Source of the DNA: Nitrospirota bacterium
Lineage (GTDB): Bacteria; Nitrospirota; Thermodesulfovibrionia; Thermodesulfovibrionales; JdFR-88
NCBI GenBank assembly: GCA_021813405.1
Contig: JAKAKS010000035.1
Location: 1-41,967, forward strand
Reading direction: 5' to 3'
DNA: 41,967 bases
The translations under genes and the position numbers were made by a program. Positions within the stretch are counted from its first letter, which is position 1; each line of letters begins with the position of its first letter. Below the pieces are notes generated by a model. It saw nothing but the letters and a program-made list of their open reading frames with translations, made no database searches and had not been told where the DNA came from. Below are positions 9,701-16,538 of this stretch, piece after piece.

Positions 9701-10006
9701 TTGCTTGTGGACTTTGTCCGCCACGAATGGAGAAAATGCGACGACCTGAAACTGGCGCTTGTCCGTGCAGGGGCCGTGCGGTTCCGCCCTATAGCGCTTA
9801 CGGCAGCGGCGGTTGTGGTTGGTTCCACAGTGATTCTGTTCGACCCGATATTCCAGGGGCTGGCGATATCGCTTATGTTCGGGGCGATTTCCGCCACGGC
9901 CCTTACGCTTGTGGCCGTGCCGCTGTTATATTACGAGTTCTTTAAAAACAAGCCGTGCCCGATGTCCAAAGAAAACGGGCCGGATGTGGAAAAGGAGGAA
10001 GAGTAG
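6743..10006 (+). CDS. RND efflux permease (HAE-type, AcrB/MexB superfamily)
   Basis: 1087-aa inner-membrane proton antiporter of the RND family. The N-terminal helix is followed by the family hallmark TPREEDPQIKVPMIDV. Porter domains alternate with two six-helix bundles. TM4 carries adjacent aspartates D430-D431 in ILVDDAIVVVENIHR, the proton-relay pair of hydrophobic/amphiphilic-type (HAE) pumps; heavy-metal HME pumps differ here. TM11/12 contains IALAGIIVRNSILLVDFV. The start GTG overlaps the adaptor stop (GTGA). The C-terminus is charged. With the adaptor and TolC it should form a complete envelope-spanning exporter. The ArsR regulator suggests a thiophilic or electrophilic inducer, but the pump class suggests an organic substrate. 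Confidence 0.93.
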   Translation: MKAKLGISGRIAKAFIQSKLTPLIVMAALLAGIFAVIATPREEDPQIKVPMIDVFVNYPGASAKEVEERVTRPMENLIRQIPTVEYVYSTSSPGQSLVIARFYVGQNVEKSVVDLYDKLMSNYNVIPPGVSKPLIKPMSIYDVPVMVFNLWSRRYNSYELGRIATEVAQQLRNDQDVSEVTVTGGPKRQVTVQVSPARLRAYNMPVLAIYGALKKSNVVVPAGQFRQNGMSVAVQAGGFLDNAQDVGNVVVGVYQGRPVYLKDVADIKDGEPEQQDHVFMGTGPAFDKKQQIAGDDAGKGIKSAGLFDAVTISVAKKKGTNAAFISKRLLSKIGTLEGRIIPDGVHVNLARDYGQTAEQKSDELLEHMLIATISVIILVALALGGRESIVVAVAVPVTLALTLLITYLYGYTLNRVTLFALIFSIGILVDDAIVVVENIHRHFKMEGPGLARAAAAVDEVGNPTILATFTVIAALLPMAFVRGLMGPYMRPIPVGASAAMIFSLLIAFIVSPWMSYKVLRKPKHASQDKQKEAHEENAMYRFYYRMVYPLLENRKRRIAVLAGIAGLLLLALLMVPFKLVLMKMLPFDNKNELQIVLNMPAGTSLEETMRTTGEMGEYLRTVPEVTDFQLYDGTSGPFNFNGLVRHYYLRRGPNMADIQVNFVDKGLRSAQSHDIAKRIRPAITAIAKRHGGRVAIAEIPPGPPVLQTLVAEVYGPHLSGQVALARKVMGVFENTPGVVDVDWYHEAPQKKLDITVDKTKAALNGVSTAAAAQTLSAGLDGLPAGLVHFKNEMDPVHIVIRTPEAMHSNTNDILGLTAPSSDGHLVPLGAITSVENTTIDQPIYHKNLQRVVYVVGDVAGGAESPVYAILNMRDAISKLLPGGLKEHYTSQPSSDAHYSVKWDGEWQITYEVFRDMGIAFAAVLVLIYVLVVAWFGDFTTPLIIMAPIPLTLIGIFPGHMLFGAFFTATSMIGFIALAGIIVRNSILLVDFVRHEWRKCDDLKLALVRAGAVRFRPIALTAAAVVVGSTVILFDPIFQGLAISLMFGAISATALTLVAVPLLYYEFFKNKPCPMSKENGPDVEKEEE

Positions 10007-10007
10007 G

Positions 10008-10250
10008 ATGTACTTTCTGAAAACGGATTCCTGGTACCTGGAGAGAATGGTTTTTCTTGCCGCCGGTATAGTTGTGCTTATAGGGGCCGCGCTTGCATGG
10101 CTTGTAAGCCCGTACTGGATACTGCTTTGCGCTTTCGCAGGCGTGAACCTGGTGGTATTTGCGACTACCGGCTTCTGCATGATGGCCAACATCCTGAAGA
10201 AACTGGCCGGACTGGAACCAAGGCTAGCCAGGGGGGGCGAGCGCAGATGA
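10008..10250 (+). CDS. DUF2892/YgaP-like small inner-membrane protein
   Basis: 80 aa. Two hydrophobic helices (about residues 14-34 and 38-58) match the YgaP transmembrane module (DUF2892): a YLERMVFLAAGIVVL opening, then CAFAGVNLVVFATTGFC and MMANILKKLAG. A strong AGGAGG lies 9 nt before the ATG, only 1 nt after the RND stop. Related domains occur next to rhodanese or sulfur/metal-stress genes. Its role in this efflux operon is unknown; the cysteine in TTGFCMMANIL is typical of the family. Confidence 0.78.
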   Translation: MYFLKTDSWYLERMVFLAAGIVVLIGAALAWLVSPYWILLCAFAGVNLVVFATTGFCMMANILKKLAGLEPRLARGGERR

Positions 10251-10417
10251 GCCTGTACGTATGCAGGTGCGGCGATTGTTCGATTGAGTTCAACATGGCT
10301 TTGGAATCGCGCGCCGAAATCAAAAAGATGATATGCCCCGAATGCGGCGGGCAAGACCTTACGATAATGCGCGAAGTGCCTCCCATGCCGCCTGTAACCA
10401 ACTTTGGCGGCGGGTGA
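10247..10417 (+). CDS. FmdB-like small zinc-ribbon protein
   Basis: 56 aa, read from an ATG overlapping the previous stop (ATGA). Cysteines in YVCRCGDC and MICPECGG form a two-knuckle zinc ribbon like the FmdB regulator family (CxxC...CxxC). The tail PPMPPVTNFGGG is low complexity. It is the last gene of the efflux operon. FmdB-like proteins are poorly characterised; regulatory or assembly roles are only suggested. The small size and overlap argue that it is really translated. Confidence 0.75.
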   Translation: MSLYVCRCGDCSIEFNMALESRAEIKKMICPECGGQDLTIMREVPPMPPVTNFGGG

Positions 10418-10439
10418 AGCCCCTTCGGCGGGTGCCGTT

Positions 10440-10455
10440 AGGGCCGGCCGGCCCT
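10440..10455. repeat. 16-bp perfect palindrome after the efflux operon
   Basis: AGGGCCGGCCGGCCCT is fully self-complementary and lies 23 nt after the zinc-ribbon stop. It has no T-run, so it could serve as an RNA-processing or weak termination hairpin. Confidence 0.4.
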
Positions 10456-10500
10456 GATGAGATTTTCAAAGAACGGTAAAATCAAATTTTGAGATGGTTT

Positions 10501-10545
10501 CTAAAAAAGGCGGAGGGCCATGCCGGATATACGGCCCGCCGTCTT
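10501..10545 (-). terminator. Intrinsic terminator of the DHA2-type exporter gene
   Basis: Read on the minus strand, GGCGGGCC pairs with GGCCCTCCGCC (3-nt bulge) and is followed directly by six T residues. It lies just past the exporter stop codon. Confidence 0.65.
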
Positions 10546-10553
10546 TGTCCGCC

Positions 10554-12062
10554 CTAAACCCCTTCGAACTCCTTTGCAGCTTCGGCAGCGGCCTTGTCTA
10601 TCTTCTCGTTCCTCATTACCGATATGAACGCGGAGAGCAGATTGATGGCAATCAGTGTTACAAGCACGGCCAAAAACCCTTTCATGAAGGCCCCTACTTT
10701 AACCTGGTCCGGCATGGCGCTGCCGAAGATATGCTCCACGTTGGCATACCCCTTTTCCGCCGCATACTTATGCTCCAGGCTTGCAAACAGGAGCCCTGAG
10801 ATATCAACGCCGAATATCAGCCCCAGGGAACGCATCATATTCAAAAGGGCGCCCGCCACGCTTAGTTTGTCCTTGGGCGCCGCGCCCATTATGGCGCTGT
10901 TATTGGGCGGCGTGAAGAGCCCCATGCCCACCCCAAGCAATATGAGAATGCCCACCAGGAATGGCAGATGGGAGGCCGTGCCAAGCAGGGTCAGCAGGAA
11001 GCAGGCAAGGGCGGCCAGCAGCATGCCGGTAGTGGTCATCAACCTGGGGCCGCGCTTGTCGGAAATACCGCCCGCAACCGGGGCCACAAAAGCCATGGCA
11101 AGCGGGATGGGCGTAAGCAGCGAACCGGACAGGGCAACGGAGTAATGCAGCACCCTTTCGAAATAGAAGGGCATCAGGAACATGACCGCAAACAGCATGT
11201 AGTAGGAGAGCATGCCGGTAAAATTGCCGGCGGAGAAGGTGAAGTTTTTGAACATCTTTAAATCCACCAGCGGATATTTCACCTTTACCTCGGTTATCAC
11301 AAACAGGGTCAGAAGCACGGCCGCAAGTATGAAATACGTGATAACCGTATGCGACTGCAACCCCAGTTTCACAATGTTATTGAAAGCCATCACCAGAAAA
11401 AGCAGCCCGGTGGAGAAGAGCGCGGTGCCAACGTAGTCCACGGTCTCCTTCTGCTCCTTTTTTTTGTCCGCCGGCAGGATAAGGAGGGCGGCCACGGTGC
11501 CAATGGCGCCGATGGGCAGGTTCACATAGAATATTGCGCGCCACCCCACGGCCGCTATCAGGATACCGCCAACAAACGGGCCAACGGCCATGGCAACGGC
11601 CTGCGTGGCACCCTGGATGCCGATGGCGCGGCCCCTTTCAAAAGCTGGAAATGCCGCGGTTATTAGCGCAACCGCATTTGCCTGCAAAAGTCCGGCCCCA
11701 ACAGCCTGAAGCACGCGCGCCCCGATCAGGAAGTTGGCCGATGGCGCCATGCCGCAGAAGAAGGACCCTATCGAGAATATGACGAACCCGGTGTTATAAA
11801 GTTTTGAGCGGCCGTACATGTCCGCCAGCCTTCCAAAGAGCGGCAGGAATATTGTAAGCGTCAGCATGTAGGCCATTGCCACCCATTCCACCAGCGCAAG
11901 TGAGACATTGAACTCTGTCTTTAAAGTTGGCATGGCGATGTTCACGATACTCACGTCCAGGGCGGACATCGTTGCGCCGATCAGCACTGTGCTAAGAATG
12001 AACCACTTCCAGCCTGGCTTTTCAGAGAAAAAAGGGTGAGGAAACTGAAACTTTTTACTCAT
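10554..12062 (-). CDS. DHA2-family MFS multidrug exporter (EmrB/QacA type)
   Basis: About 502 aa with 14 predicted membrane helices, the length and layout of EmrB/QacA drug:proton antiporters. Visible motifs are LDVSIVNIAMPTL in TM1 (motif D1), LFGRLADMYGRSKLY (motif A) and GARVLQAVGAGLLQ (motif B). TM5 has AVGPFVGGIL (motif C, antiporter motif). The ATG at 12062 is chosen over an upstream TTG because AGGAGG lies 11 nt before it. No EmrA-type adaptor or TolC is adjacent. It is preceded by its own promoter and an about 120-nt leader. Substrate unknown. Confidence 0.92.
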   Translation of the reverse strand: MSKKFQFPHPFFSEKPGWKWFILSTVLIGATMSALDVSIVNIAMPTLKTEFNVSLALVEWVAMAYMLTLTIFLPLFGRLADMYGRSKLYNTGFVIFSIGSFFCGMAPSANFLIGARVLQAVGAGLLQANAVALITAAFPAFERGRAIGIQGATQAVAMAVGPFVGGILIAAVGWRAIFYVNLPIGAIGTVAALLILPADKKKEQKETVDYVGTALFSTGLLFLVMAFNNIVKLGLQSHTVITYFILAAVLLTLFVITEVKVKYPLVDLKMFKNFTFSAGNFTGMLSYYMLFAVMFLMPFYFERVLHYSVALSGSLLTPIPLAMAFVAPVAGGISDKRGPRLMTTTGMLLAALACFLLTLLGTASHLPFLVGILILLGVGMGLFTPPNNSAIMGAAPKDKLSVAGALLNMMRSLGLIFGVDISGLLFASLEHKYAAEKGYANVEHIFGSAMPDQVKVGAFMKGFLAVLVTLIAINLLSAFISVMRNEKIDKAAAEAAKEFEGV

Positions 12063-12190
12063 TCCTAACAGGGCCTCCTTCAAAAATTTAGGCTAGCCGG
12101 CAAAAAAAACGGCGTTTCATTCAGGGCTCGGGCTGGTTAATGCGCAAAAGAAAAACGAACCCGCGATTTAAGGCCGTTCTGTTGAATCCC

Positions 12191-12219
12191 ATTATAAAAC
12201 TTTACGGGCAGGATGGGAA
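12191..12219 (-). promoter_or_regulatory. Promoter of the DHA2-type exporter
   Basis: On the minus strand, TTCCCA (12214-12219) and a perfect TATAAT (12191-12196) are separated by 17 nt. The predicted start near 12184 gives an about 120-nt untranslated leader that contains a possible GGGTTCG/CGAGCCC stem and a T8 tract. Confidence 0.6.
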
Positions 12220-12254
12220 ATAAATGGCTTTGGCGATTTTTAATCAAGTGTACG

Positions 12255-13622
12255 CTATTCATTACCGCCGGGCTGTTCAGGTGGTCCGGCATATTCTTTA
12301 AGCCTTCTCAAGCCTACCCAAAGCAGGGTCACGTACATCGCCAGTACGCACCATACGATCCCGAAGCAGTTTCTCCAGAAATCCACAGCCCTGTTAAGCC
12401 CTATGCCTCCAGGCGGAAGTACCAGCGCCCCAACCATTAAAACCAGCCCGATAATCAGCGGCTTTCCGGGCACGCTTCTGGAAGGGGCCATTAGCACGGC
12501 CACGGCGGTCATGCAGATCAGTAACAGCATGGAAAGATGGGGGCTGTTGGTTTGAGGGCCAAACGCCAGAACTACAACCACCAGGCCCGCCCATTCCAGC
12601 GCGGTCACCCCGCGCATGATGCCCTGTTTTTCCCGCTCTCCGCCCCGTCCGGCAAAAAAAGGCACGCCCGCGCGGCGGTAAACAAACCAGTTGACCATAA
12701 AGAAAATCAGGGCCAGGGCGGCAAGCACCGCCAGGCTTTCAAGGTCCTGCCTGCCGGAGCCGAAATACCTTACCGCAAACGACGATAAAGACTGGCCGAA
12801 CGCCGGCCCCTGTATGCGCGCGGCCCCGCCTGCCGCGGAATTGGCCGTCTTGAGGTTTGCCAGCCCGCCCAAAGCGCCCTTTAAAAGCCGGATGTTTTCG
12901 CTCCATCCCACTGAAGCCGCCGGTACCAGAGCCCAAATAACTGTCCACCCGGCAGAGGCCGCGGCCGCCCTGAACCGCCTCCGCAATAGCAGATACGGTA
13001 TGGCTATCAGCGTTACGTATTTAATGTTTGCCCCAAGCCCGATTGCTGCGCCGCTTAAAAGCGGGCGCTTGTCCAGCCATCTTAAGGCAAGCACAAAACA
13101 GAGGAGCACCAGCAGGTTTGTCTGCTGCATGTTCATCTCCGTGCGGATCTTGTCGAAGTCAAGCAGCATGCCTGCTACAAAAGTAAGCATTACGGCAGGC
13201 CAGTCTGAAGGCCTGTTAAGCCTGCGCTGCACTTCAATGGCGCCGAACCAGCCGCATGCGGCAAGCAAAAGGGTTTTAATGGCAAGCCATATCCAGGCCG
13301 CCTCCGATATCGGCAGCATGGCCAGAGGGGCCATCAAAAATGCCAGCAGGGGAGGGTAGATGTAACCCAGATACCCCGCTTTATAAATATTGCCGCCTGT
13401 GAGCATGGCCTTTGCGCCGGAATAGAATTCCAGGAAATCGCGGTAGCGCCGGTTCATGTCCACCTCTCCGCCGTGGCCCATTATCCTTCTGGCCACTCCG
13501 TAAATGAGCCAGCAGAAAGCGGCGGTTGCCGCAAATGCCAGAGCGGCCTTGAACCTGGGCGAAGTTGTGATGCCGGGACCGGCAGGCTGATTTCCGGTTT
13601 TCTTGCGGTTTGAATTTTCCAT
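12255..13622 (-). CDS. GT87-family (DUF2029) membrane glycosyltransferase-like protein
   Basis: 455 aa, about ten membrane helices. The early loop RRYRDFLEFYSGAKAMLTGG followed by YGYIYPPLLAF-like sequence (here YLGYIYPPLLAFLMAPLAM) is the hallmark of GT87/DUF2029 polyprenyl-phosphate-mannose-type transferases. The LGANIKYVTLIAIPYLLLRR segment (about 203-222) also fits. Members add sugars on the outer side of the inner membrane, using lipid-linked donors. The acceptor here is unknown. The ATG has no clear SD; TAGGAT lies 12 nt upstream. It stands alone between the exporter and an intergenic gap. Confidence 0.82.
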   Translation of the reverse strand: MENSNRKKTGNQPAGPGITTSPRFKAALAFAATAAFCWLIYGVARRIMGHGGEVDMNRRYRDFLEFYSGAKAMLTGGNIYKAGYLGYIYPPLLAFLMAPLAMLPISEAAWIWLAIKTLLLAACGWFGAIEVQRRLNRPSDWPAVMLTFVAGMLLDFDKIRTEMNMQQTNLLVLLCFVLALRWLDKRPLLSGAAIGLGANIKYVTLIAIPYLLLRRRFRAAAASAGWTVIWALVPAASVGWSENIRLLKGALGGLANLKTANSAAGGAARIQGPAFGQSLSSFAVRYFGSGRQDLESLAVLAALALIFFMVNWFVYRRAGVPFFAGRGGEREKQGIMRGVTALEWAGLVVVVLAFGPQTNSPHLSMLLLICMTAVAVLMAPSRSVPGKPLIIGLVLMVGALVLPPGGIGLNRAVDFWRNCFGIVWCVLAMYVTLLWVGLRRLKEYAGPPEQPGGNE

Positions 13623-13825
13623 TGCCGGATTTCTATCCTACCCTAAAGGGCGTTTTTATCTCCACTGGGCCTTTTTTTATACGTTCAAATTAAAATTCAC
13701 AACTCTATAATTTTAAATGGAATTCTGGAATTTTTTGTTCAATCTGTTCAATCTCCCGGTTTTGTTTTACCCTTTTTTACCGCAGCAATGCGTTTTGGCC
13801 GCGAGGGTATCGTAAACCGCACCGC

Positions 13826-13855
13826 CATGACATTGTCAATGGAAACGGTGTCATG
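13826..13855. promoter_or_regulatory. Candidate operator: CATGACA / TGTCATG inverted repeat
   Basis: Perfect 7-bp arms (13826-13832 and 13849-13855) with a 16-nt spacer. The left arm overlaps an inner palindrome CATTG-T-CAATG. It ends 23 nt before the -35 at 13879, a typical activator position. Confidence 0.4.
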
Positions 13856-13878
13856 ATTTTCCTGCAAGCAAAAATCCC

Positions 13879-13908
13879 TTGACTGGGGAAAAGGCCTCCG
13901 CTTAAAAT
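13879..13908 (+). promoter_or_regulatory. Promoter for the small membrane protein gene
   Basis: TTGACT (13879-13884), an 18-nt spacer and TAAAAT (13903-13908). The predicted start near 13915 gives an about 60-nt leader ending in a strong AGGAGG. Confidence 0.65.
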
Positions 13909-13974
13909 CATGCGGCTGAGCTCATAAGGCCAAATCACTTTTTTCAGGGGAAATAACCCCGGAAGGAGGCTGGA

Positions 13975-14454
13975 ATGTGGTGGCAATACGGCCTAGGTTA
14001 TTTCTTTTCGGTTGTAATAGGCCATTTCCTTATCTACCCGCTTGTTGATTCCCTGTGGAACAATCTTGGGTGGCAGCGCCGCCCGGAAGGCGATCTGGTA
14101 CGCCCCGTACCGGAGCACCACGCGATGGTGGGAATGCTTGAAAGGGGGCTTTACACTTCCGCCCTGCTCATGGGCAAGATGGAATTTATCGGGTTGTGGT
14201 TTTTTATCAAGGTGGCCGGCAACTGGAAGGGTTTTTCGGAGGACCGGGAATTCGACGGCGTTAAGATACACGGCCGCAGCATCTTCAACATCGCCCTGAT
14301 TGCAAACGGGTTTTCGATAGCCTACGGCGTGCTTGGGGGCATGATAGTGAACTGGCTTAATGCGGAGCAGTATGACCTTGCTTTCGGTGCGTCCGCGATA
14401 CTTGCAGTGGTTACGTCCGGCTTCTGGCTGTGGAGCAGACAGAGGCGGGGGTGA
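13975..14454 (+). CDS. Small integral membrane protein of unknown function
   Basis: 159 aa, not recognised. About four hydrophobic helices: residues 4-24, 58-82, 102-125 and 130-155. Noticeable features are a conserved-looking loop PVPEHHAMVGMLERGLYTSALLMGK with paired histidines, and a soluble loop FSEDREFDGVKIHGRSIFNI between helices 2 and 3. ATG with AGGAGG 7 nt upstream; the promoter and an inverted repeat lie just before it. It is monocistronic by spacing (240 nt to lptE). The clear promoter and RBS argue it is a real gene; no function is proposed. Confidence 0.72.
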   Translation: MWWQYGLGYFFSVVIGHFLIYPLVDSLWNNLGWQRRPEGDLVRPVPEHHAMVGMLERGLYTSALLMGKMEFIGLWFFIKVAGNWKGFSEDREFDGVKIHGRSIFNIALIANGFSIAYGVLGGMIVNWLNAEQYDLAFGASAILAVVTSGFWLWSRQRRG

Positions 14455-14596
14455 AGGAGAGCAGCATCAGTAATGTGAAGGAACAAAAAGCATTTGTGAG
14501 CGCCTGGTTACAAAAGGGAAAGAGTTGATAATGCTCATTAGCCGTTAATTTTGTGTTTGGGTATCGCCATTGCGTCGCTGAAAACGTGCGGCATTC

Positions 14597-14613
14597 CGCA
14601 TGGCAGCCATGCG
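14597..14613. repeat. 17-bp interrupted palindrome
   Basis: CGCATGGC-A-GCCATGCG, with perfect 8-bp arms, lies in the 240-nt gap between the small membrane protein gene and lptE, about 80 nt upstream of the lptE start. It could be a protein-binding site or a compact hairpin. Confidence 0.4.
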
Positions 14614-14693
14614 TTCCCAAGCCTGCCTGTACGCTGTCTGCCGGGGATGGCGCAGATGGCTTTAACTGAAGCAATTGATTAAAATAACTGCAC

Positions 14694-15200
14694 ATGCCAA
14701 GCACGGGCCGCCTTAATACATATACTTTTCTGCTGCCGCTTCTGGCGCTGCTTTCGCTTTCCGGGTGCGGATACAGCCTTATGGGGCGAAAGGCCATCAA
14801 CGTTTCGGACATAAGGATCGGGACGATTAAAAATACAACTTATGAGCCGGGGCTTGACGACGCGCTTATAAGGGCGCTGAAGGACCAGCTGATGAAGGAA
14901 GGTTTCGTTATAAACCCGGCGTCCAAAGACGTTATCCACGGGACGGTAACAAGTTACCAGATAACAGGGGTGAGCATTGTAAACGATATTTTCAGCGCCT
15001 ACCAGATCAGCATTGCCGGCACGTTCTACTACAGGGACGCATCCGGCAAGGAACAGCTGCTGCGCGGGGACACTCCGTTTATCGTCACCTTCCAGGCAAC
15101 GGACCCGCTTAATACAGTATTTGCAGACAGGCAGGCGGCCGAGGAAAGCGCCTTGCAGGACCTGTCTTCAAACATCGTGTCTTCCCTTGTATACCGCTGA
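14694..15200 (+). CDS. lptE: LptE, LPS-assembly lipoprotein
   Basis: 168-aa outer-membrane lipoprotein that plugs the LptD translocon and helps deliver LPS to the cell surface. The signal peptide ends in the lipobox LSGC (C25), followed by the family-typical GYSL. The mature part shows IRIGTIKNTTYEPGLDDAL and a C-terminal AEESALQDLSSNIVSSL helix. It overlaps holA by one base (TGATG), the lptE-holA order found in many Gram-negatives. No SD is visible. TAAAAT (14680-14685) lies only 8 nt before the ATG, so a leaderless or near-leaderless mRNA is possible. Confidence 0.88.
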   Translation: MPSTGRLNTYTFLLPLLALLSLSGCGYSLMGRKAINVSDIRIGTIKNTTYEPGLDDALIRALKDQLMKEGFVINPASKDVIHGTVTSYQITGVSIVNDIFSAYQISIAGTFYYRDASGKEQLLRGDTPFIVTFQATDPLNTVFADRQAAEESALQDLSSNIVSSLVYR

Positions 15201-16063
15201 TGAAGGCCTTCCTGGACGAGCTTAAAAAAGGTTTCCCCGCGGCGGCGTACCTTGCTTATTCCAATGACGATTACCTGCTTTACGAGGCCAGGCTTACGGT
15301 AAAGGGCCTTCTGCCGCGCGAATCAATGGACTTTGCATATGAGGGTTTTGATGCCGGGGAGGGCGGATTTTCGGCCGCGGCGGTAATCGATGCCCACAGG
15401 GCCATCCCGTTCATGGGCGGCAGGAAGTTTGTAATCCTTGAAAACCTTCAGGAGGCCAAGGCCGCCGAGGTGAAAAAACTGGCGGCATATCTTGACGGGG
15501 TCAATACGCCCGCAGACAACAAAAACCTTTTGTTCATGTTCGAGCTGGCAAAAAAGCCTTCTGCCTTTGAAGGCGTGAAGCCGCTGCCGCTTTCGCTTGG
15601 CCCCAGGGACCTGCCGGACTGGATACGGTCCAGGGCACGCCGCGAAGGGTTCGAGCTTTCGCCGGATGCGGTTTCGCTTATAGCCGAAAACTATGGTTCC
15701 GAGCCCGGCCTTGCGGCCTCGGAGATAAAGAAGTTTTCGCTGCTTGGCATCCAAAAGGTAGGCATTGCCGATATGAAAAAACTGATGGAGGACATGTCCG
15801 GGTACGGGGCCTTCGAGATAATAGGCGCAATGAAAACCGGCGACAGGGGACTGGTGCTTAAGATGGCGCGGTCGCTTAAAGGGACGCAGGACATGATACT
15901 GCTGATGGGGGCGCTGAACAGGGAATACGCCGGGCGGAAGCTTGCCCCCGAAGCAAAGAGAAAGGCTATGGAGATCCTCCGGGAGGCCGATATACGCGTG
16001 AGGGCTACTCCGGCCTATCCGGTTGAAGAGGTGCTTTTAAGGCTGATGCGCCAGGCCAATTAA
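15200..16063 (+). CDS. holA: DNA polymerase III delta subunit (clamp-loader)
   Basis: 287 aa, slightly shorter than the usual 330-340. HolA opens the beta clamp inside the clamp-loader complex. The N-terminal DELKKGFPAAAYLAYSNDDYLL matches the family YLLxGxE-type opening. It lacks Walker motifs, as expected. A middle segment LIAENYGSEPGLAASEIKKFSLL (about 155-178) and the KGTQDMILLMGALNREYAGRKL lid/collar region are characteristic. The C-terminus reads RVRATPAYPVEEVLLRLMRQ. The start overlaps the lptE stop. It converges with rpsT downstream. Confidence 0.87.
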   Translation: MKAFLDELKKGFPAAAYLAYSNDDYLLYEARLTVKGLLPRESMDFAYEGFDAGEGGFSAAAVIDAHRAIPFMGGRKFVILENLQEAKAAEVKKLAAYLDGVNTPADNKNLLFMFELAKKPSAFEGVKPLPLSLGPRDLPDWIRSRARREGFELSPDAVSLIAENYGSEPGLAASEIKKFSLLGIQKVGIADMKKLMEDMSGYGAFEIIGAMKTGDRGLVLKMARSLKGTQDMILLMGALNREYAGRKLAPEAKRKAMEILREADIRVRATPAYPVEEVLLRLMRQAN

Positions 16064-16068
16064 CACTG

Positions 16069-16105
16069 CGTGATCCGTGAATCGTTTGCCTTGAAACGGA
16101 TCACG
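16069..16105. terminator. Shared hairpin between convergent holA and rpsT
   Basis: Perfect 10-bp arms CGTGATCCGT (16069-16078) and ACGGATCACG (16096-16105) around a 17-nt loop, in the 60-nt gap between two convergent genes. A T6 run follows 13 nt later on the plus side. It is probably a bidirectional termination or transcript-end structure. Confidence 0.5.
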
Positions 16106-16123
16106 AGCACGGAATACGCTTTT

Positions 16124-16411
16124 TTAAGCTTTAACCGCTTTATTGGCGGCCTTGGCCAGCCTGGATATCTTCCTTGAGGCCGTATTCTTATGTAATATTC
16201 CCTTGGAAGCGGCCTTGGCGTATGCCTTGGTTGCCTCTTTCAGGGTTTCGGCTATTGCGCCGGCGTCCTTCTTTTCATTGGCCGCAACCGCTTTCTTCGA
16301 GACGGTCTTCAGGGCGCTTTTTACAGCCACGTTCTTGTCGTGCCTTTTAACGGCCTGTCTGGCGCGCTTTATGGCCGAGGGGTTTTTCTTCTTTTTAGGT
16401 GCTGCTGGCAA
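16124..16411 (-). CDS. rpsT: 30S ribosomal protein S20
   Basis: 95 aa, highly basic and helical: PKKKKNPSAIKRARQAVKRH at the N-terminus and ILHKNTASRKISRLAKAANKAV at the C-terminus. S20 binds 16S rRNA in the body of the small subunit. The start codon is TTG (plus-strand 16409-16411), preceded by AAAGGAG at a 10-nt spacing. No ATG or GTG start fits the conserved N-terminus. Escherichia coli rpsT also uses UUG, where the weak start is part of autogenous control. Confidence 0.95.
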   Translation of the reverse strand: MPAAPKKKKNPSAIKRARQAVKRHDKNVAVKSALKTVSKKAVAANEKKDAGAIAETLKEATKAYAKAASKGILHKNTASRKISRLAKAANKAVKA

Positions 16412-16452
16412 TTTATCTCTTCTCCTTTCGGGTTTTTAAAGATAGCCTATAA

Positions 16453-16480
16453 ATTATCATATAAGCCCCCTGCAAAGCAA
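16453..16480 (-). promoter_or_regulatory. rpsT promoter
   Basis: On the minus strand, TTGCTT (16475-16480), 16 nt and GATAAT (16453-16458). The predicted start near 16446 leaves an about 35-nt leader with the SD. The -35 sits in the loop of the 16466-16494 hairpin. Confidence 0.5.
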
Positions 16481-16494
16481 GCGTTTTCAGGGGG
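16466..16494. terminator. Hairpin between the receiver operon and rpsT
   Basis: CCCCCTG (16466-16472) and CAGGGGG (16488-16494) form a perfect stem with a 15-nt loop, 45 nt past the end of the receiver operon (minus). The minus-strand tail CTTATAT is a poor T-run. Confidence 0.5.
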
Positions 16495-16538
16495 TTTTGC
16501 CGCAGCGTTGTGCCCGTGCAGCAGCCAAAATATTAAAG

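Larger units (their letters stand above)
13623..13974. other. 352-nt intergenic region between divergent genes
   Basis: No gene is visible. It is AT-rich near the GT87 start, and holds a 9-bp tandem direct repeat (GTTCAATCT twice, about 13738-13755). It also holds an inverted repeat (13826-13855) and a promoter for the downstream membrane protein, both listed separately. Confidence 0.6.
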
